Below, one piece after another: positions 9,983 to 19,968 of a stretch of DNA of 64,000 nucleotides. The DNA is taken from NCBI GenBank assembly GCA_033296875.1, contig MU860127.1:1-64000 (forward strand). The letters are read 5' to 3'. Origin of the DNA: Achaetomium macrosporum (taxonomy: Eukaryota; Ascomycota; Sordariomycetes; Sordariales; Chaetomiaceae). The first letter of the stretch is position 1; each line of letters begins with the position of its first letter. The translations under genes were made by a program, and so were the position numbers. The notes under the pieces were generated by a model. That model saw nothing but the letters and a program-made list of their open reading frames with translations. It searched no databases and had not been told where the DNA came from.

Positions 9983-12191
9983 ATGTCCTACAAGAGGTCG
10001 CGAGCCACTTACGAGGCCGATCTTACTGCACAACAATCCCCTTTCGTTCTTTACGGCACGCCACTTCCGCCACTCGATCCCGAAGTCCGCGATGATGGCT
10101 CCTACGTGCCGCTCTGGAAACAGGAGGTGAGGGACGAACGGGGGAGGAAGAGGCTCCACGGTGCATTTACAGGAGGATGGAGTGCAGGGCAAGTACTACG
10201 CTCATTCTTGCAGCCTAATAAGCCTGCTGACGATTTCCTCCAGCTACTTCAACACGGTCGGGTCTAAGGAAGGATGGACGCCTTCAACCTTCGTTTCTTC
10301 CCGGACCAACCGGCGCAAGGATGATCCTAACGCGGCCCAGCAACGCCCGGAGGATTTTATGGACGAGGAGGATTTGGCCGATGCTGAAGAATCAAAGAGA
10401 ATCCAAACCCAGGCCGCATTTTCCGGCTTGGGTACAACCGCGGACGATGCCACGAGGACGGGCGGCCTCATGGGCCTATTTCGTGCAGAAGGGGAAACCA
10501 TGGGCACCAAGCTTCTCAAGAAGATGGGGTGGAAGGAAGGTCAAGGTGTCGGCCCCAAGATCCGGCGGAAGGCGCGGCTTGACCTCCGTAGCGATGCCAA
10601 TGATGCGGGCGAGACTTATCTTTTCGCGCCGGAGAACGTTCCAATGATTAGCTTCGTCCGCAAAACCAACCATGAGGGCCTTGGTTTTGCAGGAGAGATG
10701 AGCCTCGCGCCCATTGGCCTCTCAGCCCGGACAACAGGGGCAGATGATTCCGAGGAGGATGACTATGGCCAAGGCGGAGGGAACCTTGGACGACCCAGAT
10801 TCACGTTAGGCGCAGGGCGCAAAAAAGAGCGAGATAAGGGTCGGGGAGGCATCGGGGTTGGTATCTTGAATGATACCGGCTCCGACGACGAAGACCCCTA
10901 TGAAATCGGTCCTCGAATATCTTACAACCGCGTGATAGGAGGGGACAAAAAGAAGAAGAAGGCGACGACGCCAATAAATCCAACGAAGCCCACCTTCATA
11001 TCGTCCAGGAAATCGGCGTTAGCGAAGGTTGGGCTCGGAGTACGGAGATGCCACGACGGCCGACTTCCCCTAGAGGGATTCGTTTTCGGCAAGGAGCCCG
11101 ACGCCCTGACGTCAGAAATCAACGATGGAGGGAAGTACCCTCCTCCGAAGATACCTCCAGGCTGGGTGTCAGCAAAACAAGCCAAACTACAGGAAGGGTC
11201 AACAAAGTACGTCTCTGCGGCAGACGCTGCCAAAGCGTCAACGCTCGACCCAAAGGCTCGCGCCGCCATACTCGGTGAAAAGCAGCTTCCCGGGAAGTCC
11301 GTCTTCGACTTTATGTCCGCAGAAGCAAGAGAACGCTTGGCCGCTGTAACTGGCAGGGCCGATCTACCTCCCGCGCGAGGTGAGATTCCCGCAGGACACG
11401 CACTCAGCGAAGCAGAGCGCTTGCAGGAGCTCCTCAGCCGGGTGCCGAAACTGGACAAGGAGACAGCCGTTGCGGCCATCTCTAGGGGGGCCAGCGGCAA
11501 CGCGCCCTACGCAGATGATGAAGCGAAGCGTTCGAGGTATATTTCGTTCCTCGAGTACCAGGCAGGCTTCAAGGCGACCCCGGGGACTCAGCCCCCGAAG
11601 ATGAATACCGAGGAGTGGCTGAGAGAACTGCACGAGTTTTACAACTGTGCGAGGATTTTCAAGCCCATGACGGGTTTCATGGCCAGTCGGTTTACGACCT
11701 CGACGACGAAGCCCAATTCTCAGTCCGGGGCTGAAGGAGGCGAAAAGGATCTGCTCTCGAAACCTCAACCCAAGCCCGAAGATCCCGCTGAAGAAGCGGC
11801 CAAATTAGGTATGTTTGGGCCGATGACCAGGTCTCTCACCGACTTCTATCCCACTCGGCTGCTATGCAAGCGCTTCAACGTGAAGCCTCCTGAGGTCGTT
11901 CAGCCCGATGACTACCCGCCTGCTTCGGGGCCGGGTAAGGAGAAGTACGACTTCGGCTCCAAACCTGATATTTACCGGGGCTACGGGTCTTTACACCAGG
12001 AGCCCGTGGGGCTGGAGTATGGCTCTGTCTCTGCCTCGTCGAACGACACTCCTAGAGAAGGAGAGATCTCCCAACCAGGCCCAGCACCTGAGGGTGTCGT
12101 CGACTCGAGTAGAAACGACGCTCTGGAAGGGAAGAGGGCCGGAGAGGACGTGTTCAGAGCTATATTTGGGGATAGCGATGACGAGGGTTGA
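9983..12191 (+). CDS. GPATCH1-like G-patch/DUF1604 splicing-associated protein (2 exons)
   Basis: Exons 9983-10188 and 10244-12191 encode 717 residues. The N-terminus carries the strongly conserved DUF1604 block, including FTGGWSAGYFNTVGSKEGW spanning the intron. A G-patch follows at about residues 156-178 (GTKLLKKMGWKEGQGVGP), then acidic and basic disordered stretches, a second conserved block with GFVFGKEPD, and a SURP-linker-like C-terminal region ending in an acidic IFGDSDDEG. Family members associate with the catalytic (C-complex) spliceosome and are thought to activate a DEAH helicase; action in the nucleus is inferred. The intron at 10189-10243 begins with GC. An upstream in-frame stretch from 9770 exists but is probably leader, because family homology starts at MSYKR. 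Confidence 0.9.
10189..10243 (+). other. GC-AG intron in the GPATCH1-like gene
   Basis: A 55-bp intron with donor AGG|GCAAGT, branch CTGAC at 10225-10229 and acceptor CTCCAG. Splicing yields GGWSAG-YFNTVGSKEG, the family's most conserved block. GT donors nearby give the wrong phase or an immediate stop. Confidence 0.85.
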
Positions 12192-12924
12192 GCGACCCTC
12201 AGCGCAATGATAGGAACCCACAGTTACCCACTTGTTTAAGGTAATCAATCATTGATTCAGTTGAGCAACACTTGGAGTGTAAAGTGTGTCAAAGCTCAGC
12301 CGGCGTACAGGCATAAGGTACCAGGTAAAAACCTGCCTTACTCTCTACTCCGTACCCTCCTTGCTGATGTGAGCAACTTCGGCTTGTGATGCACGGTGTG
12401 TAAGTCTAAATGTCTGCAGCTCCTCAGGCGCCTGCATGTTAAAGGTGAAAGCCCCACATCTTATCTTGATGCAAACTTCTGATTGGCACGTGATTGGTTG
12501 GTCGGGCGGCTACTTCAGTCCACTGTTGGGTGGACACTGGACAGGGACCTGACACCTCCTTCAGCGGAGCCAAGCAGTCCAATTGAGCGAGCTTGGGGGG
12601 ACCTCATCTCGAGAAACCCTGCCAACACACGATAGCCTTCTGTCCGGAAATATGTATTCAACTTTGTAGTTCTTTTTTACCTGAGATCTTCTAGCATTAC
12701 GCCGTCTGATGCGTTGAATTGGAAGCAATCATTCCGGCAAGCGGTTTCTGGACATTAGAGCAGGCGGTAGCTAACAGTGCTGCACCGACTTGGCTGGTAG
12801 GTAACCGCCGCCCAATCACACCAACGTTCTCCAACAACTTCGAGCCAAGCAATCCACAAGCACGTCGAGCACCGAGCGACAGCCCGCAATCGACGTGTCC
12901 TCAGTATCACGAGCCTCAGAATAG
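12192..12924. other. Intergenic and unresolved 5' region of the Whi2-like gene
   Basis: The G-patch gene's 3' UTR and the promoter of the next gene lie here. The Whi2-like frame is closed by TAG at 12922-12924 and has no ATG between there and 13140, so its start exon must lie in this stretch. ATGs at about 12651 and 12710 are followed by stops within a few codons. I could not find a splice pair that yields a convincing first exon. Confidence 0.45.
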
Positions 12925-14847
12925 CGCAGCGTACTCGCCACGAAACCCCCATTCGCCGCCGTCACGCTGTCCGACCGCCGGGATCCCAGCAGCTCGTCCT
13001 TCGGGCCCTACCCCCGCAAACGGCGCAGTGTCGAAGAGGAAGCAGGGATTCCAGAGCCGCCCGACACCGTGGCCGAGACGAGCCCAGTGTGCTTCATCGC
13101 CGAGGTTGACGCCGAGCTCATCAGCAACCCCGCCGACGACGAAGGTCCAGCATCCCGCCAGCGCTCCCCACCGCCGCAGTATCCCGCCTCCGAGGCCTCG
13201 GGCAGCTCAGCCTTCCGGCCACCACCCTCGTTTTCGTCGCTCTTTCCTTCGCCCGACCACGAAGCGTCGGCATCCTTACTCGAGCCGTGCGAACCATACA
13301 AGGTTACCGTTGACGACAGCGGCGCAACCTCTTCGGTCTCCGCTGCGGCACCAGCGTATGCGCCATCCGACCAGGTAGCACCGGAGTCTTCGAACCGCGC
13401 ACCTGCAGCCCTCCGGTTCCAAGACGAGACCAAGCGCGCGCTCCCCCAGGATACCAAAGGTCACGCGGGCGAGCCGTCGCGCAGCAGCAAGGACGAGGAA
13501 GCAGAGCCGCCACCGGCATATTCGGAGGGATCCAGTCCCCTCCAGTCATTCACATACCTCATGGCTGCCGCAGGAGGCGCTTCGAGTATCATCACTCAAG
13601 TTCAGCAGGGCGGGCCGTCCCTGAACCCTTTAGGAGGTGCGCAGTGATGCCGGGAGTCAGATCCGGAAGTGCCAGGCTAACAAATGGGCGATCAGATGTA
13701 CCCGGCGATGAGACGATTACGATGGACCTGCGGTAGGTTTACGTCGGCCGGATCTCGCTTGGCAACCACACAGTTGACTGACCATTCGAGCAGGGGCACC
13801 CGCTTTAAGCTGTCCAGAGACGAGCTGTTGACGCTACCAGAATTTGTCCTCCTGTCGCTCTTTCCTAACGGCCTCTTCCCTGAGGGGCATATGGGGGGCT
13901 TCGCGGAAGGAGATGCTGTGCAAGTAGATGTGAGTTCACCAAATTCCAGCGCATGGTCAGGTCTTCCGCGGCGAAGACGTTCCCGTAGCATGACCGAAAA
14001 TCTTACGCACCGCGAGGGAATTCCAAGCGCTCGCTGAGCGTGCAGCTTCCTCGTGGAGGTGCTCTCACATCACATCCACACCATTCTCAGCAGTCTAGAA
14101 ATTTATATCGCTGACACTTTGTTACACACGCAGTATGACCCAGCATCGTTACAATACATGCTGGACTTCTTCCGGAACGTGGCGCAGAGTATTCCAGCCG
14201 AACCCAGCCAGGAAGGAGCCGATGGCGTGGTGCCGCTCGACCCCGGGGCACGGGACGAGAGCAGCCGGCGCGCCGGCATCATCGTGCTACGCGAGGATCT
14301 CGACTTCTACGCCATCCCACCCAAACAGGACATCGACCAGCCCGAGATGATGGAAGTCAAACGGGCCGCGGCGAAGGCATTGCTCAAGCAGGACGGAATC
14401 TTCAGCGGGCTGAAGAAGAGTGACGAGCCGGGGACGACCGAGGCACATCTTATCGAGATGCTGACGGCCGGGTGAGCTTCAGTCCTTTCCTTGGCCCCCC
14501 TTAGCCCCCTTGCCCACAACCCCAGCCCCACATGTGTCTAACTATCTACGTCCAGCGGCTTCAACCACGACGACCGCTGGGGCCACCGTGCGGGCGAGCC
14601 TAACAAGGCCGTCATCTGCTCGCTGGCGCTGGCGCGGCTGCGCTCCGACATCCGCGGCAACGACATGGGCAGCAGCGCGGTCGGCATGGCCCAGAAACTG
14701 CTGCTCTTCTGGCGGAAGCCCGCCCGCCGGTGCTGGTGGGAGGGCGTCGAGCTCGACAATGTCGAGGGCCTCCCCGAGGGCACCAAGCTGAAGGTCTGGA
14801 TCCGCAGGGTGTGGACGCTGGAGATGAGCGTCATTGGCTTGCGTTAG
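12925..14847 (+). CDS. whi2: Whi2-like phosphatase activator, BTB/POZ fold (at least 5 exons, 5' end open)
   Basis: Recognisable exons are about 12925-13636, 13696-13732, 13794-13929, 14134-14471 and 14556-14847; introns are GT-AG with CTAAC-type branch sites. A Ser/Pro-rich, disordered N-terminal half leads into VPGDETITMDLRGTRFKLSR, the start of the BTB-like domain typical of fungal Whi2, and then a long conserved tail rich in Trp (RCWWEG, KLKVWIRRVW) ending in SVIGLR. Whi2 partners the Psr1 phosphatase in yeast for stress response, TORC1 restraint and growth arrest. The start codon is not located: the first exon shown has no ATG, and an upstream exon is expected. The 37-bp exon 13696-13732 is unusually small but keeps frame on both sides. 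Confidence 0.75.
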
Positions 14848-15696
14848 TAGCGTGAGCTAGGGCGCTTATTGCTTCTGGATGTCTTGCCCTTGCCAGTCCG
14901 GCGGGTTGCCTGTTTTATTCGCATCGTAGAGCCCCCGGAGCACAGCCTCCAGTTATTAGTTGGCTTCCGGGGAAGACGCAACATGGGGGGAATATACAGC
15001 TTTGCTAGTGGTGGTTGGGGCGCGGCCATGATTTGCTTTCTTTTTCTCACCTTTTTTCTTCCGTTATCTATGCCTGATTGTTCATCTCTCACCGCGATTC
15101 CCGAAGCGCTTTTCTCTTCTGTTTTCTTTGCTGTAAGGCATTGGGTTCGCTTGGGCACTGAGACAAAAAATCTGTTAATAATACCTTCCTGTTGGAGAAC
15201 ACGAGCAAGCAACAGGCGGAATTCGCCGCAGGAATAGCACCATAATGGTTGTGTGAATATGGAGATCTGCGATACAGCACTCCGACTGGAGGACGAGTGT
15301 CCCGCTCGGGGTCAGTTGACCCGGACTCGGCCCACTATCAGCCAGGTGGCCCCGAGGGCCGAGCTCCGCAGCCGCTGTCGGCACCCTGCCCCGCCGGGCC
15401 ATCGGCGCCCAGCAGAAACATGGAGCTGTTGCCCAAGCCGCTTCCCGCTGCAATGAGCTTCCCGACTTGGAGATATCGAGGCGCCACTAGGACTTGATCT
15501 GTGATCTCCTGTCAGCCCACTGTGTTGCCGTCCCTAGCCGCGCTCCACGCTGCCCTTGTTACCCAACGGCTGTGCTCGCCTGTTTAGTGTCACTTTCTTC
15601 AACAACCTGCCGCCAACTGTTACCTAACCCGACTCATTCGCAACCTACCTAGGTAGTCATAGCAGAAGACAACACGCACAAAGAGGCAGAAGAAAC
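14848..15696. other. Intergenic region with presumed aldolase promoter
   Basis: About 850 bp lie between the Whi2-like gene and the aldolase. Pyrimidine-rich stretches appear near 15040-15140, and a palindromic CTACCTAGGTAG-type word lies near 15645-15656, about 45 bp upstream of the aldolase ATG. No gene is supported. Confidence 0.5.
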
Positions 15697-16788
15697 ATGG
15701 CTCCGCAGGTCCCCCCCTCAGGCGTCTGGTGTCCAGCCGTCACCCTCTTCGACCCGCAGACCGACACGCTCGACCCCTCCCAATCGCGTTACTACTCCTA
15801 CCTAGGCACCCAGACCGGCCTCGCCGGCCTGGTGATCCTCGGCACGAATGCCGAGACTTTCCTCCTGACGCGCGAGGAGCGCAAGGAACTGCTCGTGCTG
15901 GCTCGCAAGGTGCTCGGCCCCGATTTCCCCATCATGGCGGGCGTCGGCGGCCACTCGGTCAGGCAGGTGAACGAGTTCATCGCGGATGCCGTGGATGCTG
16001 GGGCCGATTACGTGCTGCTGCTACCGCCGGGGTATTTTGGCAAGGTGGCCAACATCGGAGAGGTCGTGGAGGGGTTTTATGCGCAGGTGGCGGACGCGTG
16101 GGCAGGGAAGGGGGTCAGGGTGGTGGTGTATAATTTTCCGGGTGTTTGTGGCGGTGTGGATTTGGATAGGTGTGTATCTTCTTCCTTTTCCCTTGCATTG
16201 CGTTGCGTTGCTGCCCGAGATCACACCGGGTGGCAGGAGAAAGGGGGGAAAGGGGGATAAAAAATTGGGGGGAAGTGAGCTGGGCTGACAAGTGACAGTG
16301 AGACCATTGCAAGGCTGGTGAGGAAGCACGATAATATTGTGGGAGTGAAGCTCACATGTGGGAGCGTGGCCAAGATCACGAGGCTGGCAGCCGAGTTTCC
16401 GCCAGAGAGGTTTGCTGTGTTTGGTGGGCAGAGTGATTTCTTGATCGGGGGACTCGCGGTGGGTAGTGCTGGATGCATTGCCGCATTCGCAAACGTGTTT
16501 CCCAAGACGATTGTGGAGGTGTATAAGCTGTATAAGGCGGGGAAGACGCAAGAGGCGTTAGAGTTGCACAGGAAGGCAGCGCTGGCGGAGCAGGCGACCA
16601 AGGCTGGGGGAATTGCGGCGACCAAGTATGCTGCCAGTGTGTTCACGGCGCCGCTGGCTGGTATTGAGGATGCCGAGAGCAAGATGATGCCGAGAAGGCC
16701 ATATCTGCCCCCTAGTGCGGAAGCCAAAAGGAAGATCAGAGAGGCGCTCGCTGAGCTTGCTGAGATCGAGAAGAGGATTGTACGGTGA
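15697..16788 (+). CDS. DHDPS/HOGA-family class I aldolase (2 exons)
   Basis: Exons 15697-16169 and 16299-16788 encode 320 residues, a normal length for fungal members of the dihydrodipicolinate synthase (DapA) superfamily. Visible features are GTNAET near residue 50 (the GTTGE-type pyruvate-binding loop), Tyr145 in VVVYNFPG, and the Schiff-base Lys175 in VGVKLTCG, with the barrel continuing through GGQSDF and GSAGCIAAFAN. Fungi make lysine by the aminoadipate route, so DHDPS activity is unlikely. Known fungal relatives act as 4-hydroxy-2-oxoglutarate aldolases or as the 2-keto-3-deoxy-L-galactonate aldolase of pectin-sugar catabolism. Which of these applies cannot be told from sequence. The 129-bp intron has donor GTGTGT and acceptor GACAG. 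Confidence 0.88.
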
Positions 16789-17343
16789 GCCTGGGAGGAG
16801 CCTGTCGACCGGGCAGCTGGGATTAAGAGAAACCAGATAAAGTAGAGTATTTACTACACTGGTTTTCCGTGTCTGCGTCTCGACATAGCTCACCTATCTT
16901 CCCAAGCAAAGCGCATGTTCCCTTACCGGATTCCGTGGCCAAAACGGGCTGGATACGGATGCAAATAGAGTTCGTGTCCGCGAACAACGTGAGGACGCAG
17001 GGTTGCGGCAAAGGAAACATAAACGGGCCTTTCTCAGATACTTGAGAGCTTCAAACTCCAGAAAACCGTGTCCTAGAACTTTTCTATGGCGTCAGCAGCC
17101 TCGACAACATCCTAGCTTAACAAGCCGGTTCCCCCGGTCAGGGGAATGGTAGCAGACAATAAAAAGTGGGGCATCGAAAGGGGTAACCGGATTCCGTTCA
17201 AATCTCACCTCTTTGTTTATCCACAACGACTAGCTAAGGCTCAATTACTTACAGCTCACAACCGAATATCCAGCTCTTCTTCAGCTGTTACCTTGCTTCT
17301 GGGTCTATGTTCCTCGGTTGACATAAAAGGACAGCCCATACAA
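16789..17343. other. Intergenic region, Pex11-like gene promoter
   Basis: About 550 bp with no supported gene. An open frame on the plus strand runs from 17146 into the Pex11-like first exon, but the residues upstream of 17344 show no conservation I recognise and are treated as leader. Confidence 0.5.
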
Positions 17344-18202
17344 ATGACAGTCCGGGTCAGCACATTTGACCAGTTCGTCAAGTTTGGGACTGATGCATGT
17401 GAGCGAAGCATTATTTCACAGCTTCAACGGCCAATACTAACCTCATTACCTCAAAGATGGCCTAGAACGGCTCCTCCGCCTCATCCAAGGCCTTATCCAA
17501 CTCCTGCTCTCACTTCCCGTCCTTCGCCTCCTTCTCCTCCGTCCCCTTCTCTCCGCCCAATCCTACTCAACCGTCACCCCGGTGCTCCTTCAAGCGCTGC
17601 GCAAACGTATCTCTTCCATCCGGCAAGCCTTTCGCATCTTCCGCTTCCTCGACTCTTTCTCATCTGCCTGGTCAGTCTGGTCTCTCCCTCCGCATCAAGA
17701 TGGAGTGGGAGGCGGATGGGCACCAAGGGTCGAGAGGTGGATGGACTTTGGCGCCAAGTCCTTTACAGGCATGTACCTGTTGCTCGAGAGCATGACATTT
17801 GTCGAGTCCCTGGCCGTGCCTGGCTTGAGTGTCTGGGGTGAGCAGAGGGCGGCGGAGCTGGCGATGGATGGGCAGAGGTTCTGGTTTGTGGGCTTGGTCT
17901 GTGGTATTCTCGCTGGCGGTTTGCGGTTGGCGGGTAGGGAGGGAGCCACGGAAGGGAAGATGGCTGAGAAGCGGCCGCAGGGAGAGGTGGAGAAGGGAAG
18001 GGAAAGGAAGAGGAGAACTTTCAGGAGACTGGTAGCAGATGCGATGGATCTGGCCGTTCCCGGGTCGGTAGTCGGTTGGGTGCGGTTGGAGCCGGCAATG
18101 GTAAGCCTTCTCATGTTTGGGAGTACGGTTCTGACGGGGATGGAGGTTTGGGAGAGATGTGGCAGAGAGGCGGCTGCCACAAAGAAGGCTATAGAGTGGT
18201 AA
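17344..18202 (+). CDS. Pex11-family peroxisome membrane protein (2 exons)
   Basis: Exons 17344-17398 and 17457-18202 encode 266 residues. The join gives FGTDAYGLERLLRLIQGL, a typical Pex11 start, followed by an amphipathic Leu/Arg-rich helix, IRQAFRIFRFLDSF and AWSVWSL (strongly Pex11-like), a middle membrane-associated region around residues 100-145, a charged Glu/Lys/Arg loop, and a C-terminal hydrophobic segment (MVSLLMFGSTVLTGMEVW). Pex11 proteins bend and elongate the peroxisomal membrane to drive fission. The intron (17399-17456) has donor GTGAGC and a CTAAC branch. Filamentous fungi have several Pex11 paralogues; this one is shorter and more divergent than canonical Pex11, so the sub-type is left open. 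Confidence 0.8.
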
Positions 18203-18867
18203 TCACGGTTGAAAATGTGCGAGGAGGAATACCGGAGGTATAGAAATGGTCCCTGCCCAGCAAGTCCTGCTACAGACATTCCATGTCCTGCCCGTCTAGA
18301 GCAGCAGTGTCTGCTCTTGAGCACTTATATCCTCAATAAATGTCGCCACGGCAGCGGATAAGGTATCTCGCCTAGCCCGAGAGCTTCCATTGCAGATTTC
18401 TCCTTTTCTTCCATCCTCATCAGTTCTCCAAGAACTTGCAGGTCGGCATGCTCACGGCCAAGCATCCCAGCTCTGGACCGCAATTCGTGCCCGCACCTGC
18501 TGTGTCCCTGCTACTCCTGCCTGACCAGGTCACCCAATCTCGAAATGGCCGAGCTGAGGATGCAAGCCGTTTCCGTAAATTCGGCCAGTAGGACATATTC
18601 CGTTTCCCCACCCCTTCACGCACACAATCATCGGCATGACGGTTCCTATCTACTTTACGTACGGTAAGGCAACTGCGGAACAACACCCCCCCCAACGCCC
18701 CCACCCCCACCCCCTTCGGTCGTTTGAAAATACGACGTTCCCGGCGCGATGGTCCTTCCTGGAACTCAAGGTGCTTGGGCATCTGCTCGCCTCCCTGGGT
18801 TGCCCGAGTTTTCCTTTCCGCTCTGCCACCCGACACCAACAATCCCGCCTCTGCGCAGGCTGCCGAA
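18203..18867. other. Intergenic region before the TPR gene
   Basis: This stretch holds the Pex11-like 3' UTR and the TPR gene's presumed leader. A C-rich run occurs near 18683-18716. An ATG at 18636 is followed by nine codons and a GTAAGG donor-like site, but no acceptor gives the TPR frame. No other gene is supported. Confidence 0.45.
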
Positions 18868-19968
18868 ATGGCGCCCCTGGGACAAGACAACCCGGACCGC
18901 GAGGAGTCGGTCCCCGTCCTTCAAGAATCGTTGGAAGCGACAAAACGAACCCACGGCGAGAACCACCCCGATACGATCCAGGCCCTGCACAAGTGCGCCA
19001 TCGCCCTAGGCAAGCAACGAAAGTTTGCCGAGGCGGAGCCCTTCCTGCGTGAGCTGCTCGCCAAGAGAATCGAGCTCCTCGGCGATGCCCACATGGACAC
19101 GCTCCGGACGCTGGATCTCCTGGCCTTTTCGCTTGGGGAAACTGGGCAATATGGAGAACAAAAGTCCATGCTCGAGGTCTTGCTGGAGAAGCAGAAGCGC
19201 GAGTTCGGCGAGAAGGACACGGGCGTCTTGGACACGTCGCAAAGCTATGTTGTAGCATTGCTGAAGCAGGGGCTTTACGAACAGGGGGAGCTCGCATCGA
19301 GGGAGCTACTCGAGGCGACCAAGGCGTCCTGTGACGTTGACCGGCGCTCCAGCGTGCACATAGTCCTGCACAATCTCGCATATGCACTGGAGCGGCAGGG
19401 CGAGTTCGAACAAGAGTCGGATGTCTTGGAGGAACTCTTGACGGCACGGCGGGACATGCTTGGCCCCGAGCACCCGGACGTTCTCCGGACGATGGACATG
19501 GCCGCGGAATGCCTCTCTCGGCGGGGCATGCACTACCAAGCTGAGGCTTTATTCGCGGAAGTGCTGGCAACGAAGCGGCGGATTCTCGGCCACAACTACC
19601 ATGATGTGCACACTGCTATCAGGCGGGTCGCGATGCAGCAGGTCAGACAGGGCAACGGGCCCCGAGCCGCTCTGTCGTTTCGAGACACGTGGCTTTGGAA
19701 GAAGAGAGTGATGGGCAAAGACCACATCGACACCGTTTCAGATTTGGCTACGCTTGCGGATGTTCTTTGGCGTGAGAAAGGACGAGAACAAGTGGTTCGC
19801 TTGTCCCAAGCGGTATTTGAGGTGCGCCAACAAGCCCTGGGGGACATGCACCCCGACACGGCCGCAGCCAGGAAGACTCTTGCGTCAAGGCGGGCAGAAA
19901 TCGAACCCGCCGAAGCGGGGGCGCCCGCTTCTTTATCCGTGTCCGGTGGGAAGGAAAACACGGCCTAG
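18868..19968 (+). CDS. Kinesin-light-chain-type TPR protein
   Basis: Single exon, 366 residues from the ATG at 18868; the open frame extends upstream but lacks an ATG. It consists almost wholly of 42-residue TPR units of the TPR_10/TPR_12 class. Unit starts are marked by His-Pro-Asp-Thr-like motifs (ENHPDT, DAHMDT, EKDTGV, PEHPDV, HNYHDV, KDHIDT, DMHPDT), giving about eight units. Such repeats in fungi often form the C-terminal sensor part of NLR-like proteins, but no NB-ARC/NACHT domain precedes this one. The gene ends with TAG at 19966-19968, and the next gene continues in the same frame. It is probably a protein-interaction scaffold; the partner is unknown. It may be a stand-alone TPR gene, a remnant of an NLR, or the front half of a TPR-HET fusion. 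Confidence 0.75.
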   Translation: MAPLGQDNPDREESVPVLQESLEATKRTHGENHPDTIQALHKCAIALGKQRKFAEAEPFLRELLAKRIELLGDAHMDTLRTLDLLAFSLGETGQYGEQKSMLEVLLEKQKREFGEKDTGVLDTSQSYVVALLKQGLYEQGELASRELLEATKASCDVDRRSSVHIVLHNLAYALERQGEFEQESDVLEELLTARRDMLGPEHPDVLRTMDMAAECLSRRGMHYQAEALFAEVLATKRRILGHNYHDVHTAIRRVAMQQVRQGNGPRAALSFRDTWLWKKRVMGKDHIDTVSDLATLADVLWREKGREQVVRLSQAVFEVRQQALGDMHPDTAAARKTLASRRAEIEPAEAGAPASLSVSGGKENTA

